This document shows, one piece after another, positions 62,998 to 64,000 of a DNA stretch of 64,000 nucleotides. Both the position numbers and the translations under genes were made by a program. A model generated the notes under the pieces. That model did no database searches, had not been told where the DNA came from, and saw only the letters and a list, made by a program, of their open reading frames with translations. Position 1 is the first letter of the stretch. The number at the start of each line of letters is the position of its first letter. Source of the stretch: Candidatus Riflebacteria bacterium HGW-Riflebacteria-1 (GTDB lineage: Bacteria; Muiribacteriota; Ozemobacteria; Ozemobacterales; Ozemobacteraceae); the NCBI GenBank assembly GCA_002839445.1, contig PGYB01000002.1, forward strand, positions 364,616 through 428,615, given 5' to 3'.

Positions 62998-64000
62998 ATG
63001 ACTATGGCACTTTATGAAATGACATCAAACGAATTCCGGCCTATTGTCCAGACTTCATTCACGGACCTGAAAATTCGTGAGCGCGGTGATCTGCAGAGGC
63101 TTTTACGGTCACAAATTGAGGTTCTCGGTGACGATCTTTATGTTCTTTCTGAGGAATTCGGTGACTGGGAGGACAGCAAACGCAGGATCGACATTCTTGC
63201 TCTCGACAAGCAGGCAGGCCATACGCTACGCCAGCATGGTTTCAGCGATGACCTTTGATCGTGCAGTACAAGTCCATTCTGAATACCTTGCCAAAATGGG
63301 TAACCAATCAGGCGAAGCAGAAGAGCGCATTCGATCATTTCTCGACACTGAAGATGATATCGAAGATTTCGCTGCAGATGTCCGAATCATTCTGGTGTCA
63401 GAGGACTTTGGCAAAGAGCTTACAAGCGCCGTTCTCTGGTTGCGAGATCGGGAGATCGACATCAAATGCATTCGACTAAAGCCTTATCTGGACGGCGAAA
63501 AGCAGTTGATAGATGTTCAGCAGATCATTCCGCTGCCAGAGGCAAATGATTACCAGGTTCAGCTACGTGAAAAAGGCCAGGCCAGCCGCAAGCAACGGGC
63601 AGAGCGCTATGAAATACGCCAGAAGTTCTGGGAAGGTCTGATTGTTATCGCCAGAAAGTTTCAGACCAGACACGCTAACATCAAACCGGGTGCCCATGGT
63701 TGGATTGGTGCCAGTTCAGGTATTCGAGGTCTGAATTTCAACTATGCCATTCTTCAGGACTGCGGCCAGGTCGAGCTTTACATCGACAGAGGCGAAACTA
63801 CCGAAAACAAAAGAATTTTCGAGTCTCTGAAAACCTCTAAGGATGAGGTCGAGAAGACCTTTGGTGCTCAACTGTCCTGGGAGCCGCTTGACAGCAAGCG
63901 AGCCTGCAGAATCAAGAGCATGATAGAAAGAGGCGGCTACAGAAACCCTGATGCAGAGTGGCCGGAAATTCAGGCCGAGATGGTTCAGGCAATGATTAAA
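62998..64000 (+). pseudogene. DUF4268 nuclease-like gene broken by an internal deletion; partial
   Basis: Matches the family with an N-terminal PD-(D/E)XK-type endonuclease region and a C-terminal DUF4268 domain. The front (62998-63215) reads to RIDILALDKQ. The back, in another frame from about 63218, continues QAIRYASMVSAMTFDRAVQ and runs past the window end, with FWEGLIVIA and ANIKPGAHGWIGASSG. About 20 residues, including the catalytic E-x-K strand, are missing where the frames meet. A frame from 62998 stops at 63258. So the gene cannot encode an active nuclease here. Confidence 0.75.

Noticed and set aside
62835..63017. 60-codon frame just before the broken nuclease gene
   Set aside because: Overlaps the DUF4268 start and has no recognised family; could be a relic but unsupported.

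Overview
The window looks like a chromosomal segment from a Gram-negative-type, probably anaerobic or microaerophilic bacterium of a poorly sampled lineage. Supporting signs are a flavodiiron protein, an Fe-S L-cysteine desulfidase-type enzyme, a K+-dependent membrane pyrophosphatase, an aldo/keto reductase with a ferredoxin tail, SecD/SecF, and many secreted proteins. Base composition is near-balanced, strong AGGAGG-type ribosome sites are common, several genes start with TTG, and the tRNA genes do not encode CCA. A candidate phylum such as Riflebacteria would fit the gene mix, but this is a guess: nothing in the window fixes the taxonomy.

Layout. 1-4.0 kb (minus): a cut-off membrane sensor, then a glycolytic operon gap-pgk-tpiA with terminators. 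4.0-10 kb (minus): STAS protein, cyuA-like desulfidase, aroA, and one long frame encoding cytidylate kinase fused to a seven-repeat ribosomal protein S1. 10-20.9 kb: an Fe-S aldo/keto reductase (+), a membrane pyrophosphatase with a long repetitive tail (-), then secD-secF-RND exporter-DedA-like (+). 20.9-31 kb: YitT plus diaminopropionate ammonia-lyase (-), an ECF-S-like membrane protein (+), a PhnD-like protein plus a cyclase-like HEAT sensor (-), a LysM protein (+), an ATP-grasp-like protein and TPR proteins (-). 31.6-38.2 kb: an operon of degenerate GGDEF, 2Fe-2S and FAD subunits of the xanthine dehydrogenase family (-), divergent from mfd (+) and a DUF1232-like gene. 38.2-48.7 kb: nagA and the flavodiiron gene with secreted hypotheticals (-), floA (+), a Na+/Ca2+ antiporter and a membrane ankyrin protein (-), and a degenerate ketosynthase-acyltransferase fusion (+).

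Accessory regions. 48.75-52.16 kb is a tRNA-Thr(CGT) hotspot holding two tandem, decaying P4-like elements. The 15-base end of the tRNA is repeated at 49031-49045, and about 180 bases of the attachment and integrase-promoter region is present twice. The left element is reduced to an integrase start joined to an ORF6N fragment. The right one keeps five small frames, an integrase with an internal deletion and an AlpA remnant. After tRNA-Thr and tRNA-Gln come ordinary genes: a radical SAM protein, secreted proteins, a DUF2971 protein, a secreted thioredoxin-like protein and a two-component system. A second island starts at tRNA-Leu(GAG), near 59.2 kb, and runs off the right end. It carries an intact tyrosine recombinase, a zinc-finger-like hypothetical, a membrane J-domain protein and a DUF4268 nuclease-like gene broken by an internal deletion.

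Themes. Central metabolism is conventional. Signalling is unusual for its many degenerate catalytic domains: GGDEF, class III cyclase, ketosynthase, and a variant histidine kinase H-box. No CRISPR array, rRNA operon or complete insertion sequence is visible.
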